Source: Paeniglutamicibacter sulfureus
GTDB taxonomy: Bacteria > Actinomycetota > Actinomycetes > Actinomycetales > Micrococcaceae
Reading direction: 5' to 3'
DNA length: 64,000 nt
Assembly (NCBI RefSeq): GCF_039535115.1
Contig: NZ_BAAAWO010000001.1
Span: 3,906,001-3,970,000 of the forward strand
The translations under genes and the position numbers were made by a program. Shown here piece after piece: positions 40,374 to 48,831 of the stretch. Numbering within the stretch: the first letter of the stretch is position 1; every line of letters starts with the position of its first letter. Under the pieces are notes generated by a model. That model did not search any database. It saw only the letters and a program-made list of their open reading frames with translations, and had not been told where the DNA came from.

Positions 40374-41933
40374 ATGAACAAGTTAACAGCAACGAGGCTG
40401 CGGGACCTGGGCACCTTCGGGCTCGCGGGCTTCGCGTCGGCTGCCGTGCTTTTTTCCGTGGCTCAATTTGTGTCGGCCTTCTTCGCCACATCATCGGCAC
40501 CCCTGGTGGCGATGGGATCGGTGTTCATCGACCTGACACCGCCATGGCTCAAGGATTTCGCCATTGCCACGTTCGGCACCAATGACAAACTGGCACTTTT
40601 CATCTCCATGGGGGTGATTGCCGCCGTAGCCGCGGTATTGGTCGGAATGATCGCCAGGCGCAGCTTTGCCCTGGCGGCCGGTAGCATCGTGGTTCTCGCC
40701 GTGGCAATCGGCGGAGCCGTGCTTTCCAGGCCGGCCACCGGACTCGTGGACCTGACTCCCATCATCTTGGGTGCGGTCGCGGGTCTGGCCACCCTGCGGT
40801 GGCTCTCGGCGCTCGCCGGGAAGACCCGGCCTTCGACACCCGAAGAGGTGCCGGCACCCGGGGCCTCGCGCAGGAACTTCCTGCTGGGCACTGCACTTTC
40901 CCTGGTTGGCGCGGCAATCGCCACGGGCGTCGGAAAATCCCTGGCCACCGCACGCAACGTAGCCGATTCCGCCCGTTCGGCCCTCGGGCTACCCGCGGCC
41001 AAGGTGCTGGCACAGGCGCCACCGGCCAACGCGCAGGTCGAATTGTCAGGCATGCCGAAGTTCATCACGCCGAACAAGGACTTCTATCGGATCGACACCG
41101 CTCTTACCGTGCCGCGCATCAACCCGGGTGAATGGTCGCTGCGGGTGCACGGCATGGTGGAAAAGGAATTCACCATGAGCTTCGAGGAGCTTCTGGCCGA
41201 GGACCTCGTGGAAAGCTATCTGACGCTGACCTGCGTATCGAACCCGGTCGGCGGCCAGCTGGTGGGCAACGCCAAGTGGCTGGGGTATCCGTTGCGCCTG
41301 CTCCTGGAGCGTGCGGTGCCCAAGGACGGCGCGGACATGGTCCTCTCGACATCTATCGACGGGTTCAGTGCCTCCACGCCGCTCGAGGTTCTCACCGACG
41401 ACCGCATGGCCCTGCTGGCCATCGGCATGAACGGCGAGCCCTTGCCGCTGGAGCACGGATTCCCGGTCCGCATGGTGGTTCCCGGTCTCTACGGCTACGT
41501 CTCCGCCACGAAATGGGTTGTCGACCTGGAAGTCACTCGCTTCGAAGACAAGGTCGCATACTGGACCACGCGAGGCTGGTCGGATCACGGTCCCATCAAG
41601 CTTTCCTCCCGGGTGGATGTGCCGCGGTCCTTCGCAAGCGTTCCGGCGGGAACGGTTGTCATGGGAGGAACCGCCTGGGCGCAGACCCGGGGAATCTCGA
41701 AGGTACAAGTGCAGATCGATGATGGCGACTGGATGGACACGGAATTGGGCGCCGAGGCTTCCGTGGACACCTGGCGGCAATGGCGCTACGAATGGGACGG
41801 GGGTTCATCGGGAAACCACACGGTCAGCGTTAGGGCTTTCGACGGGCAAGGGGAAATGCAAACCAGCGAAAAGGCCGACCCGGTCCCTGACGGCGCCAGT
41901 GGCTGGCAGCGGGTCCAGTTCTCGGTTGAATAG
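40374..41933 (+). CDS. membrane-anchored sulfite-oxidase-like molybdopterin enzyme
   Basis: A 519-residue protein. Four transmembrane helices fill the first 150 residues. An internal twin-arginine-like segment (GASRRNFLLGTALSLVGAAI) then leads to an extracytoplasmic domain of the sulfite-oxidase family. LTCVSNPVGGQLVGNAKWLG has the molybdenum-ligating Cys, followed by PLEHGFPVRMVVPGLYGYVS and the dimerisation (Mo-co dimer) domain with GTAWAQTRGISKVQVQIDDG. It may oxidise sulfite or reduce oxidised methionine; not decidable from sequence. The ATG at 40374 is preferred; its ribosome site is weak. It is the last gene of the SigK locus. Confidence 0.87.
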   Translation: MNKLTATRLRDLGTFGLAGFASAAVLFSVAQFVSAFFATSSAPLVAMGSVFIDLTPPWLKDFAIATFGTNDKLALFISMGVIAAVAAVLVGMIARRSFALAAGSIVVLAVAIGGAVLSRPATGLVDLTPIILGAVAGLATLRWLSALAGKTRPSTPEEVPAPGASRRNFLLGTALSLVGAAIATGVGKSLATARNVADSARSALGLPAAKVLAQAPPANAQVELSGMPKFITPNKDFYRIDTALTVPRINPGEWSLRVHGMVEKEFTMSFEELLAEDLVESYLTLTCVSNPVGGQLVGNAKWLGYPLRLLLERAVPKDGADMVLSTSIDGFSASTPLEVLTDDRMALLAIGMNGEPLPLEHGFPVRMVVPGLYGYVSATKWVVDLEVTRFEDKVAYWTTRGWSDHGPIKLSSRVDVPRSFASVPAGTVVMGGTAWAQTRGISKVQVQIDDGDWMDTELGAEASVDTWRQWRYEWDGGSSGNHTVSVRAFDGQGEMQTSEKADPVPDGASGWQRVQFSVE

Positions 41934-42385
41934 CCCCGCGGTCGCCTGGTCTGGTGTGCACGGAGCCGTCCAAACCTTGGCCGGTTCGGGTCGGCTCCCG
42001 ATACCACTTGAAAGGCTGGAAATCCATAGATACCCGGCGTATTCTCAAGGTAAGTCGGTTTGCTGGAACCAGCCGAACCGATGGGCAATGGGATGCGGGT
42101 GAACGCATGGATACGGCAAGGAATCGGTGCCGGCGGCGGAAACGCCGTAGGTGATATCTGGCAGAGGCCAGACGGCTCTGTTCACGGTGCATGACACCGT
42201 CGCCTTCGCCTTCGCCTTCGCCTTCGCATCGCGATCAGTGGAAACAGCCGACGTGCACGACGTTGTCGATGAACCCCAAACTTCCGTTGGGGGTATCGTG
42301 CCGACATTGACCGGTGGTCCGCTCGGCTACCGCATACTCCAAGAGAAACATCCATGTTCCAGTTTCGAGGACTGAGGAGCACACG
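41934..42385. other. 452-bp intergenic region without a supported gene
   Basis: No open frame with a ribosome site is convincing. It contains the hairpin TCGGTT-GCTGG-AA-CCAGC-AACCGA (42055-42081, with small bulges) and a hexamer repeat at 42201. A 37-codon frame from the ATG at 42081 lacks a ribosome site and is not called. Confidence 0.5.
42201..42224 (+). repeat. short tandem repeat, four copies of CGCCTT
   Basis: Four exact hexamer copies in a row (then CGCATC). The location is non-coding as far as I can tell; copy number may vary between strains. Confidence 0.85.
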
Positions 42386-42559
42386 ATGAACGAGGAAACC
42401 AACGCCACGCCGGCGCAAGAATCCGACGGAAAAGTCACCGGATCATCCACGACCAAGGGCGCCGCGAAACGATCCGCGGACGAACTGCCCGATGGCTCGG
42501 GCAACGACGCGCAGAGGCCGATGTCGCTAGAGGACAGGGAACGCTACGACGCAGGCTAG
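42386..42559 (+). CDS. small hydrophilic protein, 57 residues
   Basis: Begins at an ATG preceded by GAGGAG with 5-nt spacing, a strong ribosome site that favours real expression. The product (MNEETNATPAQESDGKVTGS at the start) is rich in Asp, Glu, Ser, Thr and Gly, with PMSLEDRERYDAG at the end; it looks intrinsically disordered. No family recognised. It stands upstream of another small-protein gene (117-bp gap), which has two membrane helices. Confidence 0.6.
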   Translation: MNEETNATPAQESDGKVTGSSTTKGAAKRSADELPDGSGNDAQRPMSLEDRERYDAG

Positions 42560-42676
42560 CCACGGGCGACCAAGCCAAGAACATGTGCCTCGACAAGCCG
42601 GCAAACGGCTTGGACGGTGCACACTTCACAACAACATGGTGGCCTGTTCCAGAGAAGATGACAGGAGTGAAATGTC

Positions 42677-42964
42677 ATGACACAGGATGCACACATTCCG
42701 GCACCACGCGAGGAACCCCAGTCAAGGCTGAGGGTTCCCGGGACGCACCACGCCAACGGATTGTTGATCGGCGGCGGACTCGCGGCCCTGCTCTTCTTGG
42801 TATTCATCGTCGCCGGCGGCATCACGCTGGGTACCGTGATCAGTCCGCTGTGGATTGGTTTCATCATCGGTGTCTTGGTCGCGCTTCTTGGAGCCTTCCG
42901 CATGGTTCGCGGCCCCGAAGCCTTCGGACTAGGCGATACCGAGCACAAACACCCGGCTGCCTAA
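42677..42964 (+). CDS. small two-helix membrane protein
   Basis: A 95-residue protein with a hydrophilic start (MTQDAHIPAPREEPQSRLRV) and two hydrophobic helices (LLIGGGLAALLFLVFIVAGG, then LWIGFIIGVLVALLGAFRMV). AGGAG lies 9 nt upstream of the ATG. No family name. A large hairpin at 42982-43030 follows and should end transcription. Confidence 0.65.
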   Translation: MTQDAHIPAPREEPQSRLRVPGTHHANGLLIGGGLAALLFLVFIVAGGITLGTVISPLWIGFIIGVLVALLGAFRMVRGPEAFGLGDTEHKHPAA

Positions 42965-42981
42965 CGCAAAACGGGTGAAAT

Positions 42982-43030
42982 CACGAGGGCCATCGTCTCG
43001 CCGCCCCCAGGGCAGACGGTGGCCTTCGTG
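42982..43030 (+). terminator. long stem-loop after the small membrane protein gene
   Basis: A 17-bp stem with two G-U pairs (CACGAGGGCCATCGTCT with AGACGGTGGCCTTCGTG) and a 15-nt loop, 18 bp after the stop. No T-run, so termination efficiency is uncertain. Confidence 0.6.
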
Positions 43031-43188
43031 TGTCCGGCCGGCAAGGCGATATTCGTTGGTTCGGCAGTGCGTTCCGGCCAAAGGTGTTTCCTTCGTCTTC
43101 TGCATGGCGCCTATTCCCGCGGTACCGTTGAAGTCATGGTGAACCCGGCATTTCGGCCGTTGCCACCGAGATGAACCAGGGAGGCTTC

Positions 43189-43407
43189 ATGCTGTATCGC
43201 GTGATCTGGATGACCGTCGCCGTGGTGCTTGCAGTCATGGGTATTTCGCTCCGGTCCGACGCACCGATCGCTGCATTCGGCGCAGGCGCAATTGCCGCCT
43301 ACTGCCTGGTTGGGGCCATCCGCGGACGTTGCCTTGGCGGTATCTGCATGCCGACGGCGGCGACCGACGAAAACGTTCCCAAAAAAGAAGAGGCCGGCCG
43401 GGAATGA
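43189..43407 (+). CDS. small YgaP/DUF2892-like membrane protein
   Basis: A 72-residue membrane protein: MLYRVIWMTVAVVLAVMGIS, then a second helix AAFGAGAIAAYCLVGAIRGR and a short tail with two Cys (CLGGICMPTA). AGGGAGGCTTC precedes the ATG at 43189, which is better than the in-frame ATG at 43171. The pattern of two helices separated by a tight turn resembles small DUF2892-type proteins, but I am not sure of the family. It precedes the FMN reductase gene by 64 bp, with a palindromic site between. Confidence 0.6.
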   Translation: MLYRVIWMTVAVVLAVMGISLRSDAPIAAFGAGAIAAYCLVGAIRGRCLGGICMPTAATDENVPKKEEAGRE

Positions 43408-43417
43408 ATTCACGACC

Positions 43418-43454
43418 CTCGTGGTTTTACATGCAAAGACATGTATTTCACGAG
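43418..43454. promoter_or_regulatory. nested palindrome upstream of the FMN reductase gene
   Basis: TACATG-CAAAGA-CATGTA (43428-43445) is a perfect inner palindrome; CTCGTG (43418-43423) and CACGAG (43449-43454) form perfect outer arms. It ends 17 bp before the FMN reductase start codon, so it is a probable operator. Confidence 0.65.
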
Positions 43455-43471
43455 AGGGAGCCACACACGTC

Positions 43472-44152
43472 ATGAGCCAAAACATCGTAGTCATCTCCGG
43501 CGGACTGGGCACACCGTCAACCTCCGGCCTGCTGGGACGCCAGCTCGGCGAATCCGCCGTCAAGGAACTTGCGGCGATGGGCATCCAGGCCGACCTGACG
43601 GTGCTTGAGCTGCGCGACTACGCCGCTGACATCACCAACAACCTGCTCACCGGCTACGCACCGCCGCGCCTGGCCGAGGCCATCGAAGCGGTACGAAACG
43701 CCGCCGGACTGATCGCTGTCTCTCCGGTCTTCACCGCATCGGTCTCCGGGCTCTTCAAGTCGTTCATCGATGTACTGGATCCCACCTCGCTCGATGACAA
43801 GCCCATGATCCTGGCCGCCACGGGTGGAAGTGCACGGCACAACCTGGTGGTCGACTACGCAATGCGTCCGATCTTCGCCTACCTGCGGGCGCGGATCATG
43901 CCCACGGCCATCTTTGCCTCACCCGAGGACTGGGGAGCGGACCAGGGCCACGGTGCGCTGGCCGAACGCGAGCGCCGCGCCGGGACCGAGCTGGCCCAGG
44001 CCATTGCCGGACCCAACGGGACCGCAGCGCGGACCCAGGACCTGGGCGACACCCGTTCCATCGCACCACGCGTGAGCGAAACCGCAAATCCGCGGGACAA
44101 CATGACCTCGCTGCCGTTCGAGCAGCTGCTGGCCAACATCCAGAAGGGCTAG
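43472..44152 (+). CDS. NADPH-dependent FMN reductase, CE1759 family
   Basis: A 226-residue flavodoxin-fold oxidoreductase. The N-terminal phosphate loop is IVVISGGLGTPSTSGLLGRQ, typical of the CE1759 (LLM-partnered) group, with LIAVSPVFTASVSGLFKSFI and MILAATGGSARHNLVVDYAM as the flavin- and nucleotide-binding loops. It supplies reduced FMN to a luciferase-like monooxygenase, which in this family is usually encoded next door. Here no such partner is adjacent, so it may act on a distant one. A GGGAG site lies 12 nt before the ATG. A strong palindrome precedes the gene. Confidence 0.85.
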   Translation: MSQNIVVISGGLGTPSTSGLLGRQLGESAVKELAAMGIQADLTVLELRDYAADITNNLLTGYAPPRLAEAIEAVRNAAGLIAVSPVFTASVSGLFKSFIDVLDPTSLDDKPMILAATGGSARHNLVVDYAMRPIFAYLRARIMPTAIFASPEDWGADQGHGALAERERRAGTELAQAIAGPNGTAARTQDLGDTRSIAPRVSETANPRDNMTSLPFEQLLANIQKG

Positions 44153-44168
44153 TTGGAGCCGCCCGAGG

Positions 44169-45374
44169 TCACTGGGCAAACTCCGGGTCGGTGACGTCCT
44201 TGTTGTCGCAGCCGTCGACCGCGGCCCCCATGCGGTGGATCATTCCGCCCAGCACCGGCCGCGGGGTGGCAAAGTTCAGCCGTACGAAGCCCTTGCCGCC
44301 GCTGCCGCAGGCAGTGCCGTTGATCAAAGCGACCTGGGCTTCCTTGAGGAAGAACTGGGCGGGCCCCGGGTCCAGGGCGAGCCGGGAAACATCCAGCCAC
44401 GCGAGGTAGGTCCCCTGCGGGGGAAGGTAGCGGACCTGGGGCAGGTGTTCCTGGATGATGTCCAAGAGCAGCATTCGCGACTCATCAAGGTATCCGATGA
44501 CCCCGTCGAGCCAGCCCGTGCCGGTGCGGTAGGCAGCCGTTGTCGCCGCCAGCCCCACATTGGCTGCGCCGTGTTCGGCTACCCCGCCCACCCGCTCCCA
44601 GGCGATTCGGTCGGCGTCGTTGGTCAGGACCAGCTGGGCACACTTGAGCCCCGGGAGGTTGAAGGCCTTCGTGGCTGCAACCGACGTGACGGAGTGCGCC
44701 GCGGCCGCGGGCGAAACGGTGGCATAGGGAACGTGGGAGGCGCCGTCAAAAACAAGTGGCGAATGGACCTCGTCCACGAAGACCCTCGATCCGGAGGCTT
44801 CGACCAGCTCGGAGATCGCGAGCAGCTCCTCGCGCGAATAGACCTTGCCGATCGGGTTGTGCGGATTCACCAGGACCAGCAGGGCGCCGCCTGCCAATGC
44901 CTGCTTCAGGGCGTTCCAGTCGATCTCCCATCCGCTTTGCGTGGGAACCATGGCCACTTCGATGGAATCCCGCCCAAAACGCTCCGCGGTGGAGATGAAG
45001 GGCATGTACGCGGGGGTCAAAAGGACCAGGGGAGCGTCTGGACGGTGCCTCGGGGAAAAATGCATGATGGCGGCGTCAAGCGCCGTCATCACGGAGCTCA
45101 TGGGCCGCACCTGGTCGGGGTCGATCTTCCACTCGAACCTGTTCTCCAGCCATCCGGCCGTGGCCTGCTGCATGTCGTGGACCAATTGGGTCGGTGCGTA
45201 GCCGATCAGGCCGTTGACCAACGTTTCCTGTGCCGCCGCGATGACGCCCGGGGCCGTCCCGAAATCCATTTCGGCCACCCATGCACCAAGCGATCCGCGG
45301 TATTCGGACCACTTCAGCGATCCGGTCCGACGCAATTGGTCGACGGTCAAAAGGTCGAAGGGGTGGGCACTCAT
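44169..45374 (-). CDS. MalY/PatB-type cystathionine beta-lyase (PLP enzyme)
   Basis: A 401-residue fold-type I PLP enzyme of the MalY/PatB group, which cleaves cystathionine or other cysteine S-conjugates. LGAWVAEMDFGTAPGVIAAA is the conserved start, LVNPHNPIGKVYSREEL the Asn-Pro-His-Asn-Pro PLP region, VFVDEVHSPLVFDGASH the Asp that pairs with pyridine nitrogen, SVAATKAFNLPGLKCAQLVL the PLP-binding Lys, and GFVRLNFATPRPVLGGMIHR the carboxylate Arg. No signal peptide. It converges on the FMN reductase gene with 16 bp between stops. ATG start, with 176 bp to the divergent DUF6328 gene. Confidence 0.88.
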   Translation of the reverse strand: MSAHPFDLLTVDQLRRTGSLKWSEYRGSLGAWVAEMDFGTAPGVIAAAQETLVNGLIGYAPTQLVHDMQQATAGWLENRFEWKIDPDQVRPMSSVMTALDAAIMHFSPRHRPDAPLVLLTPAYMPFISTAERFGRDSIEVAMVPTQSGWEIDWNALKQALAGGALLVLVNPHNPIGKVYSREELLAISELVEASGSRVFVDEVHSPLVFDGASHVPYATVSPAAAAHSVTSVAATKAFNLPGLKCAQLVLTNDADRIAWERVGGVAEHGAANVGLAATTAAYRTGTGWLDGVIGYLDESRMLLLDIIQEHLPQVRYLPPQGTYLAWLDVSRLALDPGPAQFFLKEAQVALINGTACGSGGKGFVRLNFATPRPVLGGMIHRMGAAVDGCDNKDVTDPEFAQ

Positions 45375-45550
45375 TTAGCCAGCTTAGACTCCTTCGGGAA
45401 CGAAAGACCCTGCCGTTTTTTATTTCTTCTGCCCAAGTCGCTTGTTCTTCGGTAGGTTGGCTAGTGAAGCAGGATGTCAGCAGGATCCGACCCGAATTCC
45501 TTGGGTTCCCCCAAGCCTCGGTCTGTGGGTGGTTGCCGGAAGGGAGCGCA

Positions 45551-46051
45551 ATGGACGGGCGCAATGAGCGCAATGAGAGTGTCGAGGAGCGGCTGGACCG
45601 GAACTGGAACGAGCTCATGCAGGAGCTGCGCGTCATGCAGACCGGTGCGCAAATCCTTGCCGCATTCCTGGTGGTCTTGCCCTTCCAAGCGGGGTTCACG
45701 TCGCTGGAGCAGGCGGACAGGAGATTCTATTTGGTCCTGCTGGTGTTCTCCGCGCTGCTGATCGTCCTGCTGGTTACGCCGGTTGCCGTGCACCGGCACC
45801 TCTTTGGCCAACGCGTCAAGATCACCACCGTGCACATGGGCCACGTCATTTCGAAGTTGGTGGTCATCGGCGTGGGGGTCCTGGTGGCCGGGTGCGTGTG
45901 GTTCGTGGTCCAGGTCCTGTATGGCTGGGCATTGGGTGCCCTCATTGGCGGACTCGTCATGCTTGCGGTGGTTTTCCTGTTGGTGGTCCTGCCACGGATC
46001 ATCAAGCCAACGTCGTCGATCCCGCTCCCGCCGGCCCCCGGCATCGAGTAG
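45551..46051 (+). CDS. DUF6328 family membrane protein
   Basis: A 166-residue protein with a charged N-terminal helix (ESVEERLDRNWNELMQELRV) and four transmembrane helices (AQILAAFLVVLPFQAGFTSL at the first, FYLVLLVFSALLIVLLVTPV at the second). The pattern fits DUF6328, whose function is unknown. AGGGAGCGCA precedes the ATG at 45551. The frame continues open upstream to 45281, but that part overlaps the opposite-strand lyase gene and lacks family features. Confidence 0.8.
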   Translation: MDGRNERNESVEERLDRNWNELMQELRVMQTGAQILAAFLVVLPFQAGFTSLEQADRRFYLVLLVFSALLIVLLVTPVAVHRHLFGQRVKITTVHMGHVISKLVVIGVGVLVAGCVWFVVQVLYGWALGALIGGLVMLAVVFLLVVLPRIIKPTSSIPLPPAPGIE

Positions 46052-46186
46052 CGCACGGCATGGGCGGTTCGGCCTCGGCTCGCCAGGCGCAGGAATGCCT
46101 TGGGCACTTCAGGGCGGCACGGACACAAAGGACGCCTGAATGTGACCCCGGTGACGTATTGGCTACCATGTTCAAGGTGTGAGCCT

Positions 46187-46215
46187 GTGACCACAAGATG
46201 TGGTCGGGTGACCAC
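46187..46215. promoter_or_regulatory. direct/inverted GTGACCAC repeats upstream of hpaH
   Basis: GTGACCAC occurs at 46187-46194 and 46208-46215, 21 bp apart (two helical turns); TGTGGTC between them makes the palindrome GACCACA-AGA-TGTGGTC (46189-46205). A probable -10 (TACCAT, 46164-46169) lies just upstream, so a repressor here would block elongation or initiation. Confidence 0.62.
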
Positions 46216-46255
46216 GGGACGTGCATCCAGAACTTCAGAAGGGGCCCAGGCCAGC

Positions 46256-47041
46256 ATGCTCAACGATGAGACCATCACCCGGATAGCCGATGAACTCGTG
46301 CAGGCGGGCCACGGCCGCGTGCCGGTCAAGCGCCTGACCGCCCGCTTCCCCGAAATGACGGTGGAGGACTCCTACCGGGTCCAGAACCTCTGGCGCCAGC
46401 GCTCCGAGGCCAACGGCCGCATCCTTGCGGGCCGCAAGATCGGACTGACCTCCCGCGCCATGCAAATGGCCACGGGCATCACCGAGCCGGACTACGGCAT
46501 CATCTTCGATGACATGGTGCTTGACTCGGGCTGCACCATCGAGTGGGACAAGTACACCCACCCGCGCGTCGAAATGGAACTGGCGTTCAAGCTCAACAAG
46601 GACGTCGAGGGACCCAACGCCAACATTTTCGATGTGCTCAACGCGACCGAATACGTCATTCCCGCGCTGGAAATCCTGGATTCGCGCATTGAGATGGAGG
46701 GCCGCACCATTGTCGACACCATCTCCGACAACGCGGCCATGGGCACCATGGTCATCGGCGGGAACCCGATGAAGCCCTCGGACATCGACCTGCGCTGGGT
46801 CTCGGGCATCCTGTTCAAGAACCAGGTCGTCGAGGAGACCGGCGTCGCCGCCGGCGTGTTGAACCATCCGGCCGCCGGCGTCTATTGGTTGGCGAACAAG
46901 ATCGCCGCCCACGGCGACAAGCTCAACGCGGGGGAGATCATCCTGGCCGGTTCCTTCACCCGCCCCATGTGGGTGGACAAGGGCGACACCGTCTTTGCCG
47001 ACTACGGACGAATGGGAACCGTGACATGCCATTTCTTGTAG
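46256..47041 (+). CDS. hpaH: 2-oxohept-4-ene-1,7-dioate hydratase
   Basis: A 261-residue hydratase of the FAH/MhpD family acting in the homoprotocatechuate (4-hydroxyphenylacetate) meta-cleavage pathway: it adds water to 2-oxohept-4-ene-dioate. AGRKIGLTSRAMQMATGITE and PDYGIIFDDMVLDSGCTIEW are diagnostic; THPRVEMELAFKLNKDVEGP has the metal-binding Glu pair. The end overlaps hpaI by 16 nt, so the two are coupled. AAGGGG lies about 11 nt upstream of the ATG. Repeated GTGACCAC boxes upstream suggest regulation. No ring-cleavage dioxygenase gene is in the window. Confidence 0.88.
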   Translation: MLNDETITRIADELVQAGHGRVPVKRLTARFPEMTVEDSYRVQNLWRQRSEANGRILAGRKIGLTSRAMQMATGITEPDYGIIFDDMVLDSGCTIEWDKYTHPRVEMELAFKLNKDVEGPNANIFDVLNATEYVIPALEILDSRIEMEGRTIVDTISDNAAMGTMVIGGNPMKPSDIDLRWVSGILFKNQVVEETGVAAGVLNHPAAGVYWLANKIAAHGDKLNAGEIILAGSFTRPMWVDKGDTVFADYGRMGTVTCHFL

Positions 47042-47841
47042 AACCCGACCAGTCCCTCAAGGACGCACTGCGCCAGGCCGACCACGCGCTGGCGGGCATT
47101 TGGGTATGCTCCGGCTCCCCGCTGGTGGCGGAGATCTGCGCCGGTGCCGGCTTCGACTGGATCTTCATCGACGCCGAGCACTCGCCCAACGGTCTTGAGT
47201 CCATCTTGGGACAGCTGCAGGCGGTGCGTGGATACCCTGTCGTGCCGGTGGTTCGCCCGCCGGTCAACGACACCGTTCTCATCAAGCAGTACCTGGACCT
47301 GGGCGTGCAGTCGCTGATCATCCCCATGGTCAACAACGCCGACGACGCCCGCGCAGCAGTGGCCGCCTGCCACTACCCGCCCATGGGCGTGCGCGGGGTA
47401 GGTTCGGCGTTGGCGCGTTCGGCCCGCTGGAATCGCATCCCCGACTACCTGACGCGCGCGAGCGAGTCCCTGACGCTGATGGTGCAGATCGAATCGGCCG
47501 AGGCGGTGGCCAACGTCGAGGAGATCGTGGCCACCGACGGCGTGGACGGCATCTTCATCGGCCCCTCCGACCTGGCCGCCTCGATGGGCGTGATCGGGCA
47601 GCAGGACCACCCGGACGTCGTCGCCGCCGTGGAGACGGCCATCGCCGCAGGCAAAGCGGCAGGCAAGTACGTCGGTGTCAATGCTTTCGCCGAAGCGCCC
47701 GCCAAGCGCTACATCGAGCTCGGCGCGCACTACGTGGGCGTCGGTGCCGACGTGGCACTGTTGGCCCGCGGCAGCGAGGCGCTGGCAGCCAAGTTCGTCT
47801 CCGGCGCCGAACGCCAGGCCGGGGCTCCCGCCAGCTACTGA
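47026..47841 (+). CDS. hpaI: 4-hydroxy-2-oxoheptanedioate aldolase
   Basis: A 271-residue class II, metal-dependent aldolase that splits 4-hydroxy-2-oxoheptanedioate to pyruvate and succinate semialdehyde, the step after HpaH. LAGIWVCSGSPLVAEICAGA, then GFDWIFIDAEHSPNGLESIL carries the His and Asp-Ala-Glu-His region, VPVVRPPVNDTVLIKQYLDL the substrate Arg, and LMVQIESAEAVANVEEIVAT the metal Glu, with DGIFIGPSDLAASMGVIGQQ the second metal Asp. Length matches HpaI. Its start lies inside hpaH (16-nt overlap). A terminator follows 21 nt later. Confidence 0.9.
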   Translation: MPFLVEPDQSLKDALRQADHALAGIWVCSGSPLVAEICAGAGFDWIFIDAEHSPNGLESILGQLQAVRGYPVVPVVRPPVNDTVLIKQYLDLGVQSLIIPMVNNADDARAAVAACHYPPMGVRGVGSALARSARWNRIPDYLTRASESLTLMVQIESAEAVANVEEIVATDGVDGIFIGPSDLAASMGVIGQQDHPDVVAAVETAIAAGKAAGKYVGVNAFAEAPAKRYIELGAHYVGVGADVALLARGSEALAAKFVSGAERQAGAPASY

Positions 47842-47862
47842 GTTCCGAGCCCACGGGCAGCA

Positions 47863-47906
47863 CGCGGCTTCCGGAGGAATCCTTCCTTTCGGAAGCCGCG
47901 CTTTTG
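47863..47906 (+). terminator. rho-independent terminator of hpaH-hpaI
   Basis: Perfect 11-bp stem CGCGGCTTCCG / CGGAAGCCGCG with a 16-nt loop, followed by CTTTTG. Confidence 0.85.
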
Positions 47907-48020
47907 TGTCTCCGCCGCGGTGCCGGCGGCAGTCGGCGGTGCCAGTGCGGGATCGCCCGGCACACCGCCGCCTGTCGACCTTGGAATGACCTCGGCCCAA
48001 TAGGCGATAGGCTCGCTTGA

Positions 48021-48767
48021 ATGGACCTTTCCCTTATTTTTCTCGTGCTTGGCATGGTTGTCGTCGGTGCCATCGCGCAGCGCGTGGCGGGGCTCGGTTT
48101 CGCGATGCTTGTTTCCCCGTTCCTGGTCATTGCCCTGGGCGCACACCAGGGGGTGTTCCTGGTGAACATCTGCGGGGTGCTCTCCTCGGCGCTCATCATG
48201 CCGCGGGTATGGAAGGACATCGACTGGTCGATGTTCCGCTGGCTGTGCTCCTTCAGCGTCTTCGGCTCGGTGGCCGGCGCCTTGCTCGCCGGAGGGCTGC
48301 CGGCGGCCCCGCTGTCGATCGTGGTCGGTGCCGTGGTGTTGGCGGCACTGTTGCTCTCCCTGATCCTGGTGCGAGCCAATGTCACGGTTTCCGGCCAGGT
48401 CCCCAAGGGCAGCGCCGGGTTCCTCTCCGGACTCACCAACTCGCTGGCAGGGGTCGGGGGACCTGCGGTGAGTGCCTACGCGGTGCTGGCCCGCTGGCCG
48501 CAACGTCCCTTCGCCGCCACCCTCCAGCCCTTCTTCGTGGTGACAGGGCTGGTCACCATCGGCATGAAGTTCATCACCACGCCCGACCAACTTCCCCCGC
48601 TGCCGCTGTGGGCCTGGTTCGGGGTCGCCGTGTTCATCTGGGCGGGCGTGCTCATCGGCGAGCAGGTCCAGCGCGTGGTCTCGGACAGGCATGCGCGTTT
48701 CTTCGTGTTGTGTTTCGCCTTCTTTGGAGCCATCACCGCCTTGGTCAGCGGTCTGCGCGCCCTGTAG
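48021..48767 (+). CDS. TauE/SafE-family permease
   Basis: A 248-residue eight-helix membrane protein of the sulfite exporter TauE/SafE family. GMVVVGAIAQRVAGLGFAML, then LVSPFLVIALGAHQGVFLVN is the characteristic first repeat (R-x-x-GxGF), and GFLSGLTNSLAGVGGPAVSA the second (GxGGP). Substrates include sulfite, sulfoacetate and organic anions; here undefined. The ATG is preceded by a weak ribosome site. It is separated from hpaI by a terminator, so it has its own promoter in the 180-bp gap. The sulfite-oxidase-like gene 6 kb away has no visible link. Confidence 0.86.
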   Translation: MDLSLIFLVLGMVVVGAIAQRVAGLGFAMLVSPFLVIALGAHQGVFLVNICGVLSSALIMPRVWKDIDWSMFRWLCSFSVFGSVAGALLAGGLPAAPLSIVVGAVVLAALLLSLILVRANVTVSGQVPKGSAGFLSGLTNSLAGVGGPAVSAYAVLARWPQRPFAATLQPFFVVTGLVTIGMKFITTPDQLPPLPLWAWFGVAVFIWAGVLIGEQVQRVVSDRHARFFVLCFAFFGAITALVSGLRAL

Positions 48768-48831
48768 CCCAAGGCCGCCCAATCGCGTCAATCAGGGCAG
48801 CGGCGGCACATCGGTGGCACGATTGGAAGCG

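Noticed and set aside
42081..42194. 37-codon frame in the 452-bp gap
   Set aside because: No ribosome site and no recognisable features.
42151..42375. 74-codon frame with an Ala-Phe repeat
   Set aside because: The repeat is only the translated CGCCTT hexamer; start is weak.
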